Source: Halobacteriales archaeon QH_6_64_20 (GTDB taxonomy: Archaea; Halobacteriota; Halobacteria; Halobacteriales; Halococcaceae). From it: a DNA stretch of 64,000 bases. How positions within the stretch are numbered: position 1 is the stretch's first letter; each line of letters starts with the position of its first letter. The translations under genes were made by a program, and so were the position numbers. Location: the NCBI GenBank assembly GCA_003021235.1, contig PXQR01000040.1, positions 16,100 through 80,099 on the forward strand. Reading direction: 5' to 3'. Below are positions 1 through 10,646 of the stretch, one piece after another. The notes under the pieces are model-generated. The model was not told where the DNA came from. It was given only the letters and a program-made list of their open reading frames with translations, and ran no database searches.

Positions 1-462
1 GGGGACGGAGGGACCTCGGAATCGGGGGTCTTCGGGACGATCGCGGTCGGCGATACGTACACTACCGGCGGCCGGACGATCACCGACGCCGACGTCGTGA
101 ACTTCGCGGGCGTCAGCGGGGACTTCAACCACCTGCACACCGACGCCGAGCGGATGCGCGAGACGGACTTCGGCGAGCGGATCGCCCATGGGATGTTGGT
201 CCTCTCGATCACGACGGGACTGATCTGGCAGACCCGGAGCGACGCCGAACGCGAGGCCGTCGTCGCCTTCTACGGGATCGACTCGTTGCGGTTCGTCGCC
301 CCGGCGTTCATCGGCGATACGATCCACCTGGAGGTCGAAGTAATCGAAACGGAACCGCGCGATCACCCGGTCGGAAACGGGATCGTCCGGTATGCGATCG
401 ACGCTCGCAATCAGCGCGACGAGACCGTCCTCGCCTGCGAGATGCTCTCGCTGCTTCGCTGA
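1..462 (+). CDS. MaoC-like (R)-enoyl-CoA hydratase/dehydratase, 5' end outside window
   Basis: Frame is open from the window edge; FAGVSGDFNHLHTD...IAHGMLVLS matches the hot-dog MaoC signature. Confidence 0.85.
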   Translation, partial: GDGGTSESGVFGTIAVGDTYTTGGRTITDADVVNFAGVSGDFNHLHTDAERMRETDFGERIAHGMLVLSITTGLIWQTRSDAEREAVVAFYGIDSLRFVAPAFIGDTIHLEVEVIETEPRDHPVGNGIVRYAIDARNQRDETVLACEMLSLLR

Positions 463-740
463 CCGGGGTCGCCGATCCGAGTCGGCGCGTTACCTCAGCC
501 TCTGGATCTATACACCACCCTTTGCCATGCATTGGTCTATATTGTCGTTCAAGGCCAACGCTTATTAGCGAGGCCGGAGTAGCACCACTTGCGCGATGGG
601 GGTAACGCGTAGCCGGCTACACGGGATCCCTGCTGACGCACTTCCCTACGGAGGCGACACCGGCCGGCCGCGGACCGCCGCCATCGAACCACACGCGATC
701 GCGGCTACGAGGCTACGGCCGCGAGCGCAACCACGAAACC

Positions 741-1649
741 ATGAGCACGTACACAGCCCCAGTCAACGCACTGTTCGAGACCCAGCGCACCGCCATCCGA
801 CAGAACCAGCGCGCCTTCGAACGGGCGATCGAGTTCCAGAAGAGCGCGAACCGCACGGCGCTCAACAGTATGAAAAGCGTCGAATCGACCCAGCGCCAGG
901 GCGTCGAACTCGCCCAGGCGGGCACGCGCAGTTACCTGAGCGCCCTGCAGTCGCTCACGCACAGCTACACGAACGCCCTCGAAGCCAGCACGCCCGGCGG
1001 CGGAGCGGAACAGCTCCAGCGAAACACCGACGAACTGTTCGACCAGCTCAAGGCGAACCACGCCGAGCTGTTCGACGCGATGACCCGCGAGACAGAACGC
1101 GGCGTCGACTCCTACGACGAGCTCTCGGCGGAGTATATCGAATCGCTCGACGAGCAACTCGACGAACTGCTCGACGCCCACGAGGAACTCCAGTCCCGAA
1201 GCGTCGAAGCGGCCGACGAGTTCGAGGCTCGGACCGAGGAGTTCGCGGAGAGCTTCGAGGAGGGCATGGAAGAGCAGATGGAACGTGCCGAAGAGATCCA
1301 GGCCGAGATCGAAGCCCAGATCGAGACCCAAGCCGAGCAGGCCGAAGAGATACAAGACGAGTTCGACGCCCAACTCGGCGAGATGCAAGAGGAAATGGAC
1401 CGCCAGGCCGCCCAGATCCGGGTGCGAAACGAAGCGCGCGCCGAGGAAGCCGAAGACGGCGAGTCCGAGGAACTGTCCGACGAGACGGTCGAGATCGATG
1501 GGCTCGGATCGACGTACGCCGATCGCCTCGCCGACGCCGGCATCATAACGGTCGAGGACCTCACCGTCGCCGGCGTCGAGAGCGTCGCCGAAGCCGCCGA
1601 CGTCTCCGAGGACCAGGCCCGAGAGTGGATCGAGCAGGCCGAACGCTGA
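741..1649 (+). CDS. Phasin-like coiled-coil protein with C-terminal helix-hairpin-helix motif
   Basis: Long Gln/Glu-rich helical region, then IDGLGSTYADRLADAGIITVEDL..AEAADVSEDQAREWIEQAE (HhH-like); adjacent to maoC. Confidence 0.6.
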   Translation: MSTYTAPVNALFETQRTAIRQNQRAFERAIEFQKSANRTALNSMKSVESTQRQGVELAQAGTRSYLSALQSLTHSYTNALEASTPGGGAEQLQRNTDELFDQLKANHAELFDAMTRETERGVDSYDELSAEYIESLDEQLDELLDAHEELQSRSVEAADEFEARTEEFAESFEEGMEEQMERAEEIQAEIEAQIETQAEQAEEIQDEFDAQLGEMQEEMDRQAAQIRVRNEARAEEAEDGESEELSDETVEIDGLGSTYADRLADAGIITVEDLTVAGVESVAEAADVSEDQAREWIEQAER

Positions 1650-1894
1650 TCGTTCGACGCTTCTCACTGCTCACCGCTTGCGGTTCACGATACGATTCTT
1701 CGTTGATCCTGTTCGCGTCAAGTGGTGACGCTACCGTCCCACACCTGGCGAAGTGGTTTCTGATCCCGTTCGTTTCGAACGCCGCGGGTCTACCCTCGAG
1801 TTCGAGGGTGCGCGTTGGCTCGATCGCGTTCGGTCGTCACGACTCGCGACGCGAGAACACACTCTTTAACCGCCCGTCGGCCGCGCCGAACGGT

Positions 1895-2866
1895 ATGAAA
1901 GCCACCGCTCGCGCTCACCCTATTCAGGGCCTGCTCAAGTACCACGGGCTCCGCGACGAGGAGGCCAGGTTTCCCTATCACGACAGCATCAGCCTCTGTA
2001 CCGCGCCGAGTCACACCCGTACCACTGTGTCGTTCGATGCCGACCTCGACAACGATTCGTACGTCATCGACGGCGAACCGGTCGAAGGCAGGGGCGAAGA
2101 ACGGATCGCGGGGCTCGTCGACCACGTTCGTGATCTAGCCGACCTGGACTCGCCCGTGCGACTCGAAAGTGAGAACGATTTTCCTACCAATGTCGGGCTC
2201 GGCTCCTCGTCGTCGGGCTTTGCGGCCGCGGCGGTCGCACTCTGTGCGGCCGCAGAGCTCGATTGCTCCCGCGGGGAGCTGTCCGCGATCGCCCGCCGCG
2301 GGTCCTCGTCGGCGGCCCGTGCGGTGACCGGCGGTTTCTCACACCTCTCTGCGGGGGTAAACGACGCCGACTGTCGCTCCGAGCGAATCGAGACGGCGCT
2401 CGACGAGCGGACGAAGGTCGTCGTCGGCCTCGTTCCCGCCTACAAGGAGACCGAGGACGCCCACCGCGAGGCCGCACGAAGCCACATGTTCGACGCCCGC
2501 CTCGCACACGTTCACGGCGAACTCGCCGAGTTGCGCGACGCGTTGTACGAAGACGACTTCGAGCGGACCTTTTCGCTCGCCGAACGCGACTCGCTGTCGC
2601 TCGCGGCGACGACGATGACCGGGCCCGACGGGTGGGTCTACTGGCGACCCGAGACCCTACGGATATTCGACACCGTACGTGACCTGCGCGAAGAGGGCGT
2701 GCCGGCGTACTTCTCGGTCGATACGGGCGCGAGCGTCTACGTCAACGTCGAAGAAGGCTACGAAGAGCGCGTCGAACGAGCGATTTCGGATCTCGGCGTC
2801 GAGACACGCGTCTGGGAGGTCGGCGGCCCGGCCGAGGAACTCGACGAATCGGAGGGACTGTTCTGA
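1895..2866 (+). CDS. mvaD: Diphosphomevalonate/phosphomevalonate decarboxylase (GHMP superfamily)
   Basis: ATG at 1895 in frame to 2866; KATARAHPIQGLLKYHGLRDEEARFPYHDSISLC and NVGLGSSSSGFAAAAVAL motifs. Confidence 0.85.
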   Translation: MKATARAHPIQGLLKYHGLRDEEARFPYHDSISLCTAPSHTRTTVSFDADLDNDSYVIDGEPVEGRGEERIAGLVDHVRDLADLDSPVRLESENDFPTNVGLGSSSSGFAAAAVALCAAAELDCSRGELSAIARRGSSSAARAVTGGFSHLSAGVNDADCRSERIETALDERTKVVVGLVPAYKETEDAHREAARSHMFDARLAHVHGELAELRDALYEDDFERTFSLAERDSLSLAATTMTGPDGWVYWRPETLRIFDTVRDLREEGVPAYFSVDTGASVYVNVEEGYEERVERAISDLGVETRVWEVGGPAEELDESEGLF

Positions 2867-3267
2867 AGTGAACGGGTGTACTGTCGAATCGAGCGCGGAA
2901 CCGTCCCTGAAATCGGATGCTGGCCCCGAGCAGGCTAGATCTTAACCGACGAGACGCGGCTATTCCGGCATGCCGCCCAACGGGGAAAGCCGACCCCGAC
3001 TCATTACGTTCCCCGTCCGGGCGGCCCTCCGCGTACACGGCCGGACGATCCGTTCGTCAGGCCACGGCCGCGACCCCTCCGTCCGCGTTCGCGATCGTTC
3101 CGCCCGCAACGGCGTCCCGAAGCTCGCACGGAACGAAAGCGAGTCGTGTCCGCGATACTGTGGTCACCGGAGTATCGAACCCGATCGTTCGTCGTTCGTC
3201 GTGTGTAGTGATATCGATCGAACCGGCGACTGATGGGCTTTAGTCCGTCGAGTGCTTGGTGACAGTA

Positions 3268-4656
3268 ATGCGAATAGCCGTACTCGGTGCCGGTTACGCC
3301 GGCCTGACGCTTGCCCGCCGACTCGAACGCACGCTGTCCGCCGATCACGAGATCGTGGTCGTCAACGATTCACCCACGCACCTCGTGCAACACGAGATCC
3401 ACCGTGCCATCCGCCGGCCGGCCATCGCCGAGGACATCGTCGTCCCGCTAACGGACGTGCTCGATCGGGCCGCGATACGAGTCGCCCGGGTCGAGCGCGT
3501 CGATCCCGAATCGAAGCGCGTCCATCTCACCGACCTCCCGAGCACCGGCCTCTCGGACGGCAACCGTACGGCCAGAGCGTACGACGGGAGCGATCGAACG
3601 GACAGTACCGGTACCGAGCGCACCGGAGGCGAGAGCGCCGGAACGGCCATCGAGATCGAAAGCGAAAACGACGGCGAGGCCGGGACCACCGGCACCGACG
3701 ACGGGGACGCCGATGTCGTGAGTGACGCCAGCAACGCGACGACGGACGACTCGGACAGGGGTATCGGAGCGGACGGACACGAATCCGTTCTCGACTACGA
3801 CCTGTGTGCGGTGTGTCTCGGTGCCGAGACGGATTTCGGGGACGTGCCCGGCGTCGTCGAGCACGCAACCCCGCTCAAGCGCCTCGAAGACGCGGAACGG
3901 GTCCGCGAGGAGTTCCTCTCGATGCTTCCCGAGGGCGGGCGGGTCGTCGTCTGTGGCGCGGGCCTATCGGGCGTGCAGGCCGCCGGCGAACTGGCCGCGC
4001 TCGCCCGCGAGGAAGGTGCTGGGGACGCGGTCGAGATCGTCCTCACCGAAGCCTTGGGACGAGTCGCACCGACATTTCCGGCCGAGTTCAGTCGAGCGGT
4101 ACGCGAGGAGCTGGAGGATCGAAACGTCCGGGTGCGAACGAACGCGCCGGTCGAGCGCGCGACGGACGACGGCGTCACCATCGACGGCGAGGAGCTTTCG
4201 GCCGATCAGTTGCTCTGGACGGGCGGCATCCGTGGACCGGCGGCCCTCGACGGGGAGCGCCCGATCGTCAAAGGCACCCTCCAGCTCGACGAGGGCACGT
4301 TCGCCGTCGGCGACGCCGCCCGGGCCGTCGACGCTAACGGCGAGGCGGTGCCCGCGAGCGCCCAGTCGGCGGTCCGGGCGGCACGCGCCGCTGCCGAGAA
4401 CATCGCGACGATCGCCGAACACGGCGATCAGGGCGGGTTTCGGCCGCGATTAGCGCCCTTCGAGTTCGACTCACCAGGGTGGCTCGTCAGCGTCGGCGAC
4501 GGTGCCGTTGCCCAGGTCGGCCCGACGGTGCTCCGGGGCAGGGCCGCAAGGGCGCTCAAGACCTCCGTGGGCGCGGGCTATCTGACCTCCGTGGGCGCGA
4601 TCACCAACGCCGTCGATCTCGCGCGCGAGGAACTCCCCGGTCGGACCGACGACTAA
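3268..4656 (+). CDS. FAD-dependent NAD(P)H dehydrogenase (NDH-2-like)
   Basis: MRIAVLGAGYAGLTLARRLE Rossmann start; second GGRVVVCGAGLSGVQAAGELA; FAVGDAARAVDANGEAVPASAQSAVRAA. Confidence 0.8.
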   Translation: MRIAVLGAGYAGLTLARRLERTLSADHEIVVVNDSPTHLVQHEIHRAIRRPAIAEDIVVPLTDVLDRAAIRVARVERVDPESKRVHLTDLPSTGLSDGNRTARAYDGSDRTDSTGTERTGGESAGTAIEIESENDGEAGTTGTDDGDADVVSDASNATTDDSDRGIGADGHESVLDYDLCAVCLGAETDFGDVPGVVEHATPLKRLEDAERVREEFLSMLPEGGRVVVCGAGLSGVQAAGELAALAREEGAGDAVEIVLTEALGRVAPTFPAEFSRAVREELEDRNVRVRTNAPVERATDDGVTIDGEELSADQLLWTGGIRGPAALDGERPIVKGTLQLDEGTFAVGDAARAVDANGEAVPASAQSAVRAARAAAENIATIAEHGDQGGFRPRLAPFEFDSPGWLVSVGDGAVAQVGPTVLRGRAARALKTSVGAGYLTSVGAITNAVDLAREELPGRTDD

Positions 4657-4752
4657 CCGTCGCGTCGTTCGGATTACGGTTCCGGCTTTCGAAGCATACG
4701 CCGGCCTTCCGGTCGGCCGCCGGCGGTCACGGTTCTTCGGCCCTGCTTTGCC

Positions 4753-5190
4753 CTACCGAGATCGGAAACCGCGCTGAGCGAGGCCGATGAGCAGGAGGCC
4801 AAAGGCCGCGATGACCAGCCACCGTCCGATCTCGGAACTCAGTGCCTCGGCGGCCAGTCCCAAGAGATCGATCCCGACCACCTGTCCGAGCGCGAACAGC
4901 ACGACGACGAGGCCGACGATCGCCAACACCAGCCTGACCGCCGTCGAGGTGAACCACCCCGCGAGGTCGCCTCCCTCTCGGGTCCCGGCGGCGACGATAT
5001 TTGTGACGACCTCGTCGGAGACCAACTGGGAGGCTCGTTCGATGTCCTCGGCGTCTGCCGGCCACCCACCGAGTTCCTTGCCGATCTGTTCGCCCTTTTC
5101 GGGGTCGATACCACTGGCCTCGGTGATGTGTGGCTGCTGGCCGAGCGGCCTATCCACCGCAACGCTCGCCGGTACCGGGAAGTCGGTCAT
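4753..5190 (-). CDS. Small membrane protein, unknown function (two predicted TM helices)
   Basis: Acidic N-terminus, then hydrophobic LVLAIVGLVVVLFALGQVVG and WLVIAAFGLLLIGLAQRGF. Confidence 0.55.
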   Translation of the reverse strand: MTDFPVPASVAVDRPLGQQPHITEASGIDPEKGEQIGKELGGWPADAEDIERASQLVSDEVVTNIVAAGTREGGDLAGWFTSTAVRLVLAIVGLVVVLFALGQVVGIDLLGLAAEALSSEIGRWLVIAAFGLLLIGLAQRGFRSR

Positions 5191-5280
5191 CGCCGGCCGA
5201 TCGACACGGTCGATACGACGAATACAGCCGGCACGATCAGCGTGGCGGGCGTGATCGACGCGTTCGGCCGGTCGGGACGT

Positions 5281-5625
5281 TCAGCGCGATCGGCGCGAGA
5301 AACGGCGCAGGGCCATAGCGAGGTCGTCGACGTACCCGAGCACGGTACTGACGTCGAGATCGGTTCCGTCACCGAGTAGGCGCTCGCCGTTCCGGTAAAC
5401 GTCGAACTCGACGCCCCGCCACTCGAACCCCGCTCGATCGACGCCGGTGCTTTCGGATAGCTCGCCCACCCCGTTCTCGTCGTAATCGAGCGCGATCGAA
5501 CACGCGCTGAGTCCGCCGTCGCCCGTGTCGGCGACGACGCGCACCCGCAGGTAGGGACGGGCGACGATCGCGTAGTCGTGCTCGCGGCCGTGGCCGTGAT
5601 CGGACATACCCGAAACGCTCGTCAC
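5281..5625 (-). CDS. Hypothetical acidic haloarchaeal protein
   Basis: Acidic composition, no strong overlap competitor. Confidence 0.45.
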   Translation of the reverse strand: MTSVSGMSDHGHGREHDYAIVARPYLRVRVVADTGDGGLSACSIALDYDENGVGELSESTGVDRAGFEWRGVEFDVYRNGERLLGDGTDLDVSTVLGYVDDLAMALRRFSRRSR

Positions 5626-5725
5626 CGGGTTACATGAGTGTTGGTACTCGGGTCTTCTCGAAGCTCGTCCCGAATCGGTTCGTCACTGGCGAGCGGACGC
5701 CACGACGCGGCGAAACGGGCGATCG

Positions 5726-6325
5726 TCAGTCGTCGGCACTCGCGACCTGGCGAGCCTCGTTCGGCGTGACGTCGGTTCGGGGATCGTCGTACGCCCAGGC
5801 GGTCGTCGCCACGAGTGCGCCGAAGATGAGCAGGGCGGCCCCGTGGTGAGCGACCTGGATCAGTTCGGTATAAACCGTCACGGTGAGCCCACCTAAGACG
5901 ATCTGTGCCGGGAGAACGAGTAGTGCGACCGCACTCCCCCAGCGAAGCCGCCGGTCGCCGGTGTGACGCCAGGCCGCGTACGTGGTACCGAGAATAACGA
6001 ACCCGGTTATCATTGCGAATAGCCGGTGGAACCACTCGATGAAGCTCGGCCAGTTCGCCGGAAAGAGTCCTAAAAACCCGTTGCACAGCGGCCACCGAGC
6101 GCCACACGACAGGCCGGCACCGGCGGCGGCGGTGTAGACCCCGAGCTTATCCCCCGCGACTCGCCGGGAATCGGAGGACTCGTCGTCGATCGTCCGGGAA
6201 GGCCGGGAGAGCCACACGAATTCGTCGTTCGTCGAAGTAACACATCGACGCCATGGACAGGCTTTTGTCGTCGCCATCGGATCATTTAGGGCATGGGACT
6301 CGACGAGGACGCGCTCGACTATCAC
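5726..6325 (-). pseudogene. COX15/CtaA-like heme A synthase lacking the usual first TM helix (possible N-terminal truncation)
   Basis: GVYTAAAGAGLSCGARWPLCNGFLGLFPANWPSFIEWFHRLFAMITGF is CtaA-like; the sequence preceding GVYT is hydrophilic. Confidence 0.55.
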
Positions 6326-8605
6326 CGGGAGGAGCCACGAGGGAAGATCGAAATCGCGACCACGAAACCCACGAACACCCAGCGCGACCTGAGTCTGGCG
6401 TACTCGCCGGGCGTCGCCGCACCGTGTTTGGCGATCGAGGAGGGCCCGGACGAAGCGTACACGTACACTGCGAAAGGCAATCTGGTAGGCGTGATCTCCA
6501 ACGGCTCCGCCGTGTTAGGCCTCGGGGACATCGGCGCGCAGGCCTCGAAACCCGTCATGGAGGGCAAAGGGGTGCTCTTCAAGCGCTTCGCGGACATCGA
6601 CGTCTTCGACATCGAACTCGATTTCACCGAACCCGAGGACATGATTTCGGCCACGCGAGCGCTCGAACCCACGTTCGGGGGGATCAACCTGGAAGACATC
6701 GCCGCGCCCGAGTGTTTCGAGATCGAAGAGACCCTCCGCGAGGAAATGGAGGTCCCGGTCTTTCACGACGACCAACACGGCACCGCGATCATCTCGGGTG
6801 CGGCCTTACTGAACGCCGTCGAGATCGTCGAGAAGGACATCGAGGACTTGGAGATCGTCTTCTCGGGGGCCGGCGCGAGCGCGATCGCCACCGCCCGGTT
6901 TTACGTCTCGCTCGGTGCCCGCCCGGAGAACATCGTCATGTGTGATTCGACGGGCATCATCACCGAAGAGCGCGCGGAGGCGGGCGACGTCAACGAATAC
7001 AAACGGGAGTTCGCCCGCGACGTCGAGGGCGGGAGCTTAGAGGGCGCGATGGACGGGGCGGACGTGTTCGTCGGACTGTCGGTACCGGACATCGTGAGCC
7101 CGGAAATGATCCGCTCGATGGACGCCGACCCGATCGTCTTCGCGATGGCCAATCCCGACCCGGAGATTACCTACCCCGAGGCGAAAGAGGCCCGCGACGA
7201 CACGGTGATCATGGCGACTGGCCGATCCGATTACCCCAATCAAGTCAACAACGTGCTCGGCTTTCCCTTCATCTTCCGCGGGGCGCTCGACGTGCGCGCC
7301 CGGGAGATCAACGAGGAGATGAAGGTCGCCGCGGCCCAGGCGCTCGCCGACCTCGCGAAACGCGACGTGCCCGACGCCGTTCGGACCGCCTACGACGACC
7401 AGCCGCTCCAGTTCGGCCCGGAGTATATCATCCCGAAACCCGTCGATCCGCGAGTCCTGTTCGAGGTCGCCCCGGCGGTCGCGCGGGCGGCGGTCGAATC
7501 GGGAGCCGCCCGCGAGGACTTCGAGATGCGCGAGTACGTCGCGGAACTCGAAGCCCGGCTCGGCAAATCGCGCGAGATGATGCGCGTTGTCACCAACAAA
7601 GCAAAGAGCGATCCCAAGCGAGTCGTACTCGCCGAGGGCGACGACGAGAAGATGATTCGGGCGGCCTTCCAGCTCGCCGAGGAGGGGATCGCCGAGCCGA
7701 TCCTGGTAGGCGATCGCGAGGAGATCCCACGAACCGCCGATCGACTGGGCCTCGACTTCGACCCGGAGGTCGTCGATCCCTACGCGGACGAGTGTGGGCC
7801 CTACGCCGATCGGCTGTACGAACTTCGCCAGCGAAAGGGCGTTACCCGCCGGGAAGCCGAGGACCTGGTTCGCAATGGCAACTACCTCGCGAGCGTGATG
7901 GTCGAGTGTGGCGACGCCGACGCCATGCTGTCGGGGCTGACCCACGACTACCCATCAGTGCTTCGCCCGCCGCTCCAGGTCATCGGCACCGCGCCCGGCG
8001 TCGAGTACGCCGCCGGCATCTACATGCTCACGTTCAAAAACAGAGTGATATTCTGTGCGGATACGACGGTGAACCAGGACCCGAACGAGGAGGTGCTCGC
8101 GGGGGTCACCCGCCGGGCGGCCGGACTCGCCCGTCGCTTCAACGTCGAGCCGCGTGCCGCGTTGCTCTCGTATTCGAACTTCGGGAGCGTCGACAACCAG
8201 GGCACTCGGAAACCCCGGCGGGCGGCGAAGCGCCTGCGCGAGGACCCCGACGTGAATTTCCCGGTCGACGGGGAGATGCAAGCGGACACCGCCGTCGTTG
8301 AGGAGATGTTGACCGGCACCTACGAGTTCAGCGACTTAGAGGGGCCGGCGAACGTGCTCGTCTTCCCGAACCTCGAAGCCGGGAACATCGGCTACAAACT
8401 GCTCCAGCGCCTCGGCGGCGCGGAGGCGATCGGCCCGATGCTCACGGGCATGGCCAAACCGGTGCATGTCCTCCAGCGCGGCGACGAGGTAAAGGACATC
8501 GTCAACCTCGCGAGCGTCGCCGTGGTCGACGCCCAGGAGAACGAAGGAGTCTCGCCCGAGCCGTCCGGCGAGAGCGAAGCCCGGGCGACGGGCGACGACG
8601 ACTGA
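6293..8605 (+). CDS. maeB: NADP-dependent malic enzyme fused to a phosphotransacetylase-like domain
   Basis: N-terminal malic domain ([42 protein letters not shown]) plus C-terminal Pta-like domain ([16 protein letters not shown]). Confidence 0.92.
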   Translation: MGLDEDALDYHREEPRGKIEIATTKPTNTQRDLSLAYSPGVAAPCLAIEEGPDEAYTYTAKGNLVGVISNGSAVLGLGDIGAQASKPVMEGKGVLFKRFADIDVFDIELDFTEPEDMISATRALEPTFGGINLEDIAAPECFEIEETLREEMEVPVFHDDQHGTAIISGAALLNAVEIVEKDIEDLEIVFSGAGASAIATARFYVSLGARPENIVMCDSTGIITEERAEAGDVNEYKREFARDVEGGSLEGAMDGADVFVGLSVPDIVSPEMIRSMDADPIVFAMANPDPEITYPEAKEARDDTVIMATGRSDYPNQVNNVLGFPFIFRGALDVRAREINEEMKVAAAQALADLAKRDVPDAVRTAYDDQPLQFGPEYIIPKPVDPRVLFEVAPAVARAAVESGAAREDFEMREYVAELEARLGKSREMMRVVTNKAKSDPKRVVLAEGDDEKMIRAAFQLAEEGIAEPILVGDREEIPRTADRLGLDFDPEVVDPYADECGPYADRLYELRQRKGVTRREAEDLVRNGNYLASVMVECGDADAMLSGLTHDYPSVLRPPLQVIGTAPGVEYAAGIYMLTFKNRVIFCADTTVNQDPNEEVLAGVTRRAAGLARRFNVEPRAALLSYSNFGSVDNQGTRKPRRAAKRLREDPDVNFPVDGEMQADTAVVEEMLTGTYEFSDLEGPANVLVFPNLEAGNIGYKLLQRLGGAEAIGPMLTGMAKPVHVLQRGDEVKDIVNLASVAVVDAQENEGVSPEPSGESEARATGDDD

Positions 8606-8670
8606 GCACCCGGCGGCGACGAAGCCCTATCGACCTCGATTTTCGGTTTCCAGCTTCCCGTGCTGACGAC

Positions 8671-8871
8671 CTACGCCCCCGGATCGAACGAACAGGCGTC
8701 GCCGTAGACCAGTTCCTCCTCGTCGACGTACGCCGACAGACAGGCGTAGTTACAGAACTGTCCCCTCGGAATGCGCTCGCCGTCCCGCCGCTCGTCGACG
8801 AACACCGGCTGGTAGGCGTCGAGGTCGCTACCACAGTAGGTACAGGCATCTTCGGGTTCGGAGTCGGTCAT
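8671..8871 (-). CDS. Small zinc-finger-like protein
   Basis: CTYCGSDL...CNYACLSAYV cysteine pairs. Confidence 0.6.
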   Translation of the reverse strand: MTDSEPEDACTYCGSDLDAYQPVFVDERRDGERIPRGQFCNYACLSAYVDEEELVYGDACSFDPGA

Positions 8872-8943
8872 GCTACTGCTACGCGTCGCCCGATCAAAAG
8901 GCTAGGCCTCGGTGCGCGCGACGCCGATAGGTTTATTACCGCG

Positions 8944-8978
8944 TGTAAAGTACGCTTTACTGTAAAAGGAGTTTTACA
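8944..8978. promoter_or_regulatory. Two tandem operator-like inverted repeats TGTAAAG-TACG-CTTTAC and TGTAAAA-GGAG-TTTTACA
   Basis: Perfect dyads read directly, centres 17 bp apart, immediately upstream of ATG 8981. Confidence 0.7.
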
Positions 8979-8980
8979 GC

Positions 8981-9340
8981 ATGGAAGCGAACTCGAACGC
9001 GGGGCCTATGGAACGCACGGAGCGACGACGACTGACCTACGTGGGGCTGTGGGCGCTCGGGACGGTCGCCTTCTTCACGTTCGGGGCGGCGGCGACTGCG
9101 CTCTACGGGACGAGCGAGGCGATACTGTTCGACGAACGCGACGCCGAGATTCTCAGAACCGCGAGCACGAACACTATCCAGGTGTTCTCGTACGGGTCGG
9201 CGATCGTCTTTCCGGTGGTTTCGGCGCTCGCGGGGCTGGGCTACATTTCGTTCCCGCTATGGCTCGCGCCGGTCGGGCTGTTCGTCGCCGGCCTGTTCCT
9301 CGTCTGGTTCGGCTTCGTTCTGCTCGCGCGCCGTGGATGA
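8981..9340 (+). CDS. DUF2178-like small membrane protein
   Basis: Three hydrophobic segments; ATGA overlap with downstream HTH gene. Confidence 0.6.
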   Translation: MEANSNAGPMERTERRRLTYVGLWALGTVAFFTFGAAATALYGTSEAILFDERDAEILRTASTNTIQVFSYGSAIVFPVVSALAGLGYISFPLWLAPVGLFVAGLFLVWFGFVLLARRG

Positions 9341-9528
9341 GAAACGCGTTGCCCGAACGCCGTGCGGAACGCGAGATGAGCCAGGGCGATCTCGCCGAGG
9401 CGGTGGGGGTCACGAGACAGACGATCAACGCGATCGAGCGCGAGCGTTACGATCCGTCGCTGGAACTCGCCTTTGGGCTGGCTGACTTCTTCGATTGTGC
9501 GATCGAGGACCTCTTTCACCCGGAGTGA
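9337..9528 (+). CDS. XRE/Cro-type HTH transcriptional regulator
   Basis: MRNALPERRAEREMSQGDLAEAVGVTRQTINAIERERYDPSLELAFGLADFFDCAIEDLFHPE. Confidence 0.88.
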   Translation: MRNALPERRAEREMSQGDLAEAVGVTRQTINAIERERYDPSLELAFGLADFFDCAIEDLFHPE

Positions 9529-9583
9529 ACCAGCAATCGCTCGTCGAGCGGCGGCTGACCCCACGAGGTCCGATGGAGTGACT

Positions 9584-10513
9584 TCACTCGACATCCGGAT
9601 AGGGGACTTCGATCTCGTCGCCGTCGTCGGGAACGAGGACCTCGCCGTCGAAGACGGCCCGCGCATCGCGACAGAGCGGCGAGGGGTCCCCGGCGTACCG
9701 CGAGGAGACATGGGTGAGCGTGAGGCGTTTCACGTTCGCCTGCGCGGCGACCGACGCGGCCTCGGCGGCGGTCGAGTGGGCGGTCGAGCGTGCGCGATCG
9801 GCGAGGTCGTCGGCGAAGGTCGCGTCGTGGATCAACAGATCGGCGTCGGCGGCGGCCTCGACGACCTCCTCAGTCGGTCGCGTGTCGCCGGTGTAGACGA
9901 CCGTTCGTCCTGGGCGTGGTGACCCGACGACCTGTTCGGGCCGAACCAGAGAACCGTCGGCCGATTCGACGGGTTCGCCCTCGTGGAGCCGGGAGAACTT
10001 CGGGCCGACGGGAACACCCAGTTCCTCGGCGCGTTCCCGATCGAAGCGACCCTTGCGGTCGTCTTCGATTAGAGCGTAGCCGACCGACCGGGTGCGGTGG
10101 TCGGTCTTGACGCCGCGAACCGCGAACTCCTCGTGATCCAGGGCGACGTCGCCGGGGCCGACCTCGTTCACGCGCACGGGAAAGGAGGGCCGAGCGCCGG
10201 TCGCGCCGAGGAGGCCCTCGACGATCGAACGAGTGCCCCGAGGGGTGTGGATCGCGAGCGGGTTCTCCCGTTCGTTGAAGCCCATCGTCTGACAGAGCCC
10301 CGGGAGTCCGAGGACGTGATCGCCGTGACAGTGGGTGAGAAAGACGTGCGAGATCGAAAACCCGGTAGCGAAACGCATCATCTGACGCTGGGTACCCTCG
10401 CCGGCGTCGAACAGCAGTCGCTCTCCTTCCCGGTTGACGAAGACGGCGCTCGGGTTCCGTTGGGCGGTGGGGATCGCCCCGCTCGTCCCGAGAAACGTCA
10501 CGCGCAACGTCAT
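9584..10513 (-). CDS. rnz: Ribonuclease Z
   Basis: MBL fold FLTHCHGDHVLGLPGL, VVYTGDTRPTEEVVEAA, LTHVSSRYAGDP. Confidence 0.93.
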   Translation of the reverse strand: MTLRVTFLGTSGAIPTAQRNPSAVFVNREGERLLFDAGEGTQRQMMRFATGFSISHVFLTHCHGDHVLGLPGLCQTMGFNERENPLAIHTPRGTRSIVEGLLGATGARPSFPVRVNEVGPGDVALDHEEFAVRGVKTDHRTRSVGYALIEDDRKGRFDRERAEELGVPVGPKFSRLHEGEPVESADGSLVRPEQVVGSPRPGRTVVYTGDTRPTEEVVEAAADADLLIHDATFADDLADRARSTAHSTAAEAASVAAQANVKRLTLTHVSSRYAGDPSPLCRDARAVFDGEVLVPDDGDEIEVPYPDVE

Positions 10514-10646
10514 CCACCCGAACTCGGTCGGAGGGACCTATACGGCCTTCGGAACCGTCGCGACCGTCCGATCGAAGGGGGCGTGAGCGAGCGCGTCCCG
10601 AATGGGATCGACCGATTCTTATCCGGTCGTCGCCTCCGCTGAGGGG

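Noticed and set aside
705-1667. 320-aa minus-strand ORF opposite the phasin-like gene
   Set aside because: Leu/Phe-rich antisense translation of a Glu/Gln coiled coil; typical high-GC shadow ORF.
596-1894. N-terminal half of the 756-aa ORF 596-2866
   Set aside because: Arg-rich out-of-frame translation over the phasin-like gene; the real gene starts at ATG 1895.
7037-7945. 302-aa minus-strand ORF inside maeB
   Set aside because: Shadow ORF of the malic enzyme coding strand.
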